Below, piece after piece: positions 61,399-64,000 of a stretch of 64,000 nucleotides of DNA. The translations under genes and the position numbers were made by a program. The notes beneath the pieces are model-generated. The model did no database searches, had not been told where the DNA came from, and was given only the letters and a program-made list of their open reading frames with translations. Each line of letters begins with the position of its first letter. Position 1 is the first letter of the stretch. Origin of the DNA: UBA8389 sp942493385 (GTDB lineage: Bacteria > Bacteroidota > Bacteroidia > Bacteroidales > UBA1402); the NCBI GenBank assembly GCA_942493385.1, contig OW818699.1, positions 3,720,001-3,784,000 on the forward strand, read 5' to 3'.

Positions 61399-62703
61399 AT
61401 GTTGGTAGCCGAAGTTAAAATATGGGGAACGCTGGTTGGTGCAGTAGCCTGGGATGAAGAAACGAACATTGCAAGTTTCGAATTCGACCCGAGCTTCAAG
61501 GGGCTCGGCTGGGATTTGGCGCCACTTAAAATGCCTATTGCCGCTGCCAAAAACCTGTATTCCTTTCCAGAACTTCGCAAAGACAAGCAAGCTGAATTCA
61601 ACACTTTTAATGGCCTGCCGGGTTTGTTGGCCGATTCCCTACCCGACCGCTACGGCAACCAACTCATTAACTTATGGCTGGCTCAGCAAGGCCGGCCTCA
61701 AGACAGCATGAATCCCATCGAGATGCTCTGTTTCATCGGAACCCGAGGCATGGGAGCACTAGAATTCGTACCCGCAACCTATCGGGAAAACAAACGATCG
61801 TTCAGCCTTGAAATAGACAGCTTGGTCGAATTAGCGCAAAAAATGCTTTCGAAGCGGGAGGCTTTTGTTTCCAACCTGCAAGCAGAGGAAGAAAAAGCGG
61901 TGGTGGACATTATGAAAATTGGAACATCGGCAGGTGGTGCCAGACCGAAAGCACTGATTGCTTATAATGAAAAGACAGGCGAGGTCAAATCGGGGCAAAC
62001 CAATGCCGCCAAAGGGTTCGAACAGTGGCTGATTAAGTTGGACGGGGTAAGCGATGTACAAGTTGGCGCCAGCTCGGGCTATGGCCGGGTGGAAATGGCA
62101 TACTACCAGATGGCGACAGCCTGCGGCATCGAGATGATGCCTTCGCGACTGTTGGTAGAAAACGACAGGGCACATTTCATGACGAAACGTTTCGACAGAG
62201 AAGGCGCTGACACAAAGCATCATATTCAAACTTTTTGCGCCATCAGCCATTTTGACTTCAACCACGTGAACAGTTTCAGTTACGAACAGTTGTTTCAAAC
62301 CATGCGGGAGTTGAAACTCACCTATCAGGATGCGGAGCAACTATTTCGCAGGATGGTCTTCAATGTCGTTGCCAGAAACTGCGACGACCACACCAAAAAC
62401 TTTGCGTTCCGGCTCAAAAAAGGTGGCAATTGGGAGTTGGCTCCAGCCTACGACGTCTGCTATGCCTACAAACCCGACAACAGATGGGTGAGCCAACACG
62501 CCTTGAGCATCAACGGCAAGCGCAAGGATTTCACCAAAAACGACTTGCTCTTGGTGGGCGAATCCATCAAATGCAAAAAAGCGACTCAGATTGTTGACGA
62601 AATCGAAGAGATGGTACATCGGTGGAAGTCGTTTGCCGATGCAGTTGGAGTCGATCCACAATTACGGAATGAGATTGAAAAGTCGTTGATTCGATTCAAC
62701 TAA
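61399..62703 (+). CDS. hipA: HipA-like serine/threonine kinase toxin
   Basis: This 434-residue protein is a complete HipA-family toxin. The N-subdomain-1 part (about 1-100) includes GTLVGAVAWDEE and FNGLPGLLADSLPDRYGNQL. The kinase domain has the P-loop-like GTSAGGARPKALIA (about 174-187), ATP-anchoring KLDGVSDVQVG region, and catalytic NCDDHTKNFAF (about 325-335). In the family HipA phosphorylates a tRNA synthetase and causes dormancy. It forms a pair with the helix-turn-helix antitoxin. No break or missing catalytic residue is seen. Codon composition matches the neighbouring chromosome, so it is not obviously recent. Confidence 0.94.
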   Translation: MLVAEVKIWGTLVGAVAWDEETNIASFEFDPSFKGLGWDLAPLKMPIAAAKNLYSFPELRKDKQAEFNTFNGLPGLLADSLPDRYGNQLINLWLAQQGRPQDSMNPIEMLCFIGTRGMGALEFVPATYRENKRSFSLEIDSLVELAQKMLSKREAFVSNLQAEEEKAVVDIMKIGTSAGGARPKALIAYNEKTGEVKSGQTNAAKGFEQWLIKLDGVSDVQVGASSGYGRVEMAYYQMATACGIEMMPSRLLVENDRAHFMTKRFDREGADTKHHIQTFCAISHFDFNHVNSFSYEQLFQTMRELKLTYQDAEQLFRRMVFNVVARNCDDHTKNFAFRLKKGGNWELAPAYDVCYAYKPDNRWVSQHALSINGKRKDFTKNDLLLVGESIKCKKATQIVDEIEEMVHRWKSFADAVGVDPQLRNEIEKSLIRFN

Positions 62704-62726
62704 AACGATGGCTCGTTTCCCATCTA

Positions 62727-64000
62727 TTACTTCAAAATCTTTTTGGAAAGAATCAACTCGTTTTGATGATCAAAAATCTGCACGAAAAATAAACCTCCTG
62801 TAGCAAAATTTGTCGTATTGATTTCTGCCTTTTGATTGTTAATGCGGGAGTAATAAACGGTTTGACCCAGCACATTTGTGATCCTAACAGAACCGTTAAT
62901 CAACGATCCGAAATCGATGGTCAGGCGGTCATTAACTGGATTCGGATTGATCGAAATACTTTTATAGGCTTCAGAATCTTGATTGAGATCATGTATCGCT
63001 GTCAAATATTTGCTCGTGAAGCCTACCGCTCCAAATTCACAAATACCGGTGGAATTTAGGTTTTGAAAGCTTAAGCGAACCTTATTTGTTACCAAATCGT
63101 CAAGTTTCAGGACATTCCACTTGTTGAGCACGGTATCGATGGCACCCGCAGATTTCCATTCATTGTCTTTCCAATATTCCACGGTTGCTGCGACAGGTTG
63201 TGATATACTCCCGAAATCGGTGTACCAATAGACGTAAACACTGGTAAAGTAATATAATTCGGGCCACTCGTATTGTACCCAGTTTATTTTTCCATTGCTT
63301 CCATCCCAGCTTCCATGAACCGTATGCAAGGTGTCCGAAGAACTGGAGGGCTCAAATCCATCCTTGACTGCCGAGAGATTCAACAATTGTGATGTGTTGG
63401 AGGTAGAAGCGGTGCCTTTGAGTGCGAGGTTATCTCCTAATCCAAACCTTGCTGGCCCTATATAACCAAATCTACTCATGACGGAATCCAATTGAAAATA
63501 TGCTTTGTCGAAATCGGAATTCAAACTGTTGTTGGAGTTGGAAACGTCGATGGTGTGATTATACACCGAAAATATTTCTGCCCTTACTGGAAGATTGGTA
63601 TAACTGGAAAGAGAAACGTAGTCGGAAATGATTTCAAATGTTCGCAGCATATTCTTCAACGCAACAAATTTTCCTTTTGCTATACCCACAGCAGCAATCA
63701 AATCCTCTAATTCGGCATTGCACTTTTCAATTGCATCAATGTTGTTTTCGGTGGCAATGACATTCTGACCTTTACTAATATTTGATTGAATCAAAGCAAT
63801 ATAACCTCCGGGAATGGAGTCTAAAGGAAAAGCATTCAAGATGTCGATTTTTTCCTGAATCTGGCCCTTTACATAGATAGCGTCATCTGGAATAAAATTC
63901 AGTTTAAAGTCGTCCACTTTGAAATTTCCATTCTTCCCAAGGGTGGTCAATATGGGGCAAATGATACTTTTTGTACCATTTGTACGAATTCCAAAGACAA
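62727..64000 (-). CDS. Secreted cargo protein with type IX sorting domain (5' end outside window)
   Basis: The frame is open to the right end of the window (reading VFGIRTNGTK upstream of residue FKVDDFKLNF), so the start lies beyond 64000; the TTG at 63950 is not the start. The visible part has a helical region, a jelly-roll-like region (WVQYEWPELYYFTSVYVYWY and RLSFQNLNSTGICEFGAVGF) that fits an F5/8-type carbohydrate-binding module, and the C-terminal sorting domain NPNPVNDRLTIDFGS with SVRITNVLGQTVY and a final SKKILK. Such tails direct export by the type IX (Por) system. The catalytic part, if any, is outside the window. Confidence 0.88.
   Translation of the reverse strand, partial: VFGIRTNGTKSIICPILTTLGKNGNFKVDDFKLNFIPDDAIYVKGQIQEKIDILNAFPLDSIPGGYIALIQSNISKGQNVIATENNIDAIEKCNAELEDLIAAVGIAKGKFVALKNMLRTFEIISDYVSLSSYTNLPVRAEIFSVYNHTIDVSNSNNSLNSDFDKAYFQLDSVMSRFGYIGPARFGLGDNLALKGTASTSNTSQLLNLSAVKDGFEPSSSSDTLHTVHGSWDGSNGKINWVQYEWPELYYFTSVYVYWYTDFGSISQPVAATVEYWKDNEWKSAGAIDTVLNKWNVLKLDDLVTNKVRLSFQNLNSTGICEFGAVGFTSKYLTAIHDLNQDSEAYKSISINPNPVNDRLTIDFGSLINGSVRITNVLGQTVYYSRINNQKAEINTTNFATGGLFFVQIFDHQNELILSKKILK

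Overview
The window comes from a member of the Bacteroidota. The C-terminal type IX secretion sorting domain (62727-64000), an alpha-2-macroglobulin-like protein carrying SusC-plug-like words, a virulence RhuM protein, two or more DUF1016/YhcG nuclease copies, and a promoter fitting TTG-N19-TAnnTTTG all point there. No rRNA, tRNA or CRISPR array was seen. The genus cannot be named from this sequence alone.

Region 1 (1-31 kb) is a large, mostly AT-rich defence island with almost every gene on the minus strand. It opens with a type I restriction-modification operon (hsdM, hsdS, 5' part of hsdR). Next is a tight four-gene operon: Dam-like adenine methylase, metallophosphoesterase, AAA ATPase, and an unrecognised protein with an internal duplication. 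This operon is my best candidate for an undescribed defence system. Then come an AbiGi-like protein and a HIT hydrolase paired with a membrane-anchored squalene-cyclase-like protein. A cassette-like stretch (11.7-19.7 kb) follows: three small genes, a UvrD-type helicase with an isochorismatase-like hydrolase, and a Roco GTPase with a TIR-like tail. Each group ends in an attC-like sequence. A 148-bp direct repeat containing the start of a DinB gene brackets 7.2 kb of this stretch. The island continues with a SIR2-like/STAND/TPR protein and a truncated S-4TM pore protein, a zinc-ribbon/TIR/STAND/TPR protein with 144-bp tandem repeats, and a TrkA/RyR channel-like protein.

Region 2 (31-44 kb) is a boundary zone with gene relics. 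It holds a 1614-residue exonuclease-RecQ-UvrD fusion, an AlbA_2 (Schlafen-like) ATP-binding protein with 11-bp tandem repeats and a possible attenuator leader, an intact DUF1016 nuclease, and broken pieces of DinB, DUF1016 and ORF6N genes. Perfect palindromes recur at the same place in the DUF1016 genes and relics. Secreted proteins are interspersed: an esterase, an unknown alpha-helical protein and a lipoprotein.

Region 3 (42-64 kb) looks like ordinary chromosome: a secreted pectate lyase, secreted proteins of unknown function, an OFA-type MFS transporter followed by a clean terminator, RhuM, a metallophosphoesterase, a SAM methyltransferase, two alpha/beta hydrolases, the alpha-2-macroglobulin-like protein, a hipBA toxin-antitoxin pair and a sortable type IX cargo protein that runs off the end.

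All calls rest on reading motifs by eye. No database search or structure prediction was run.
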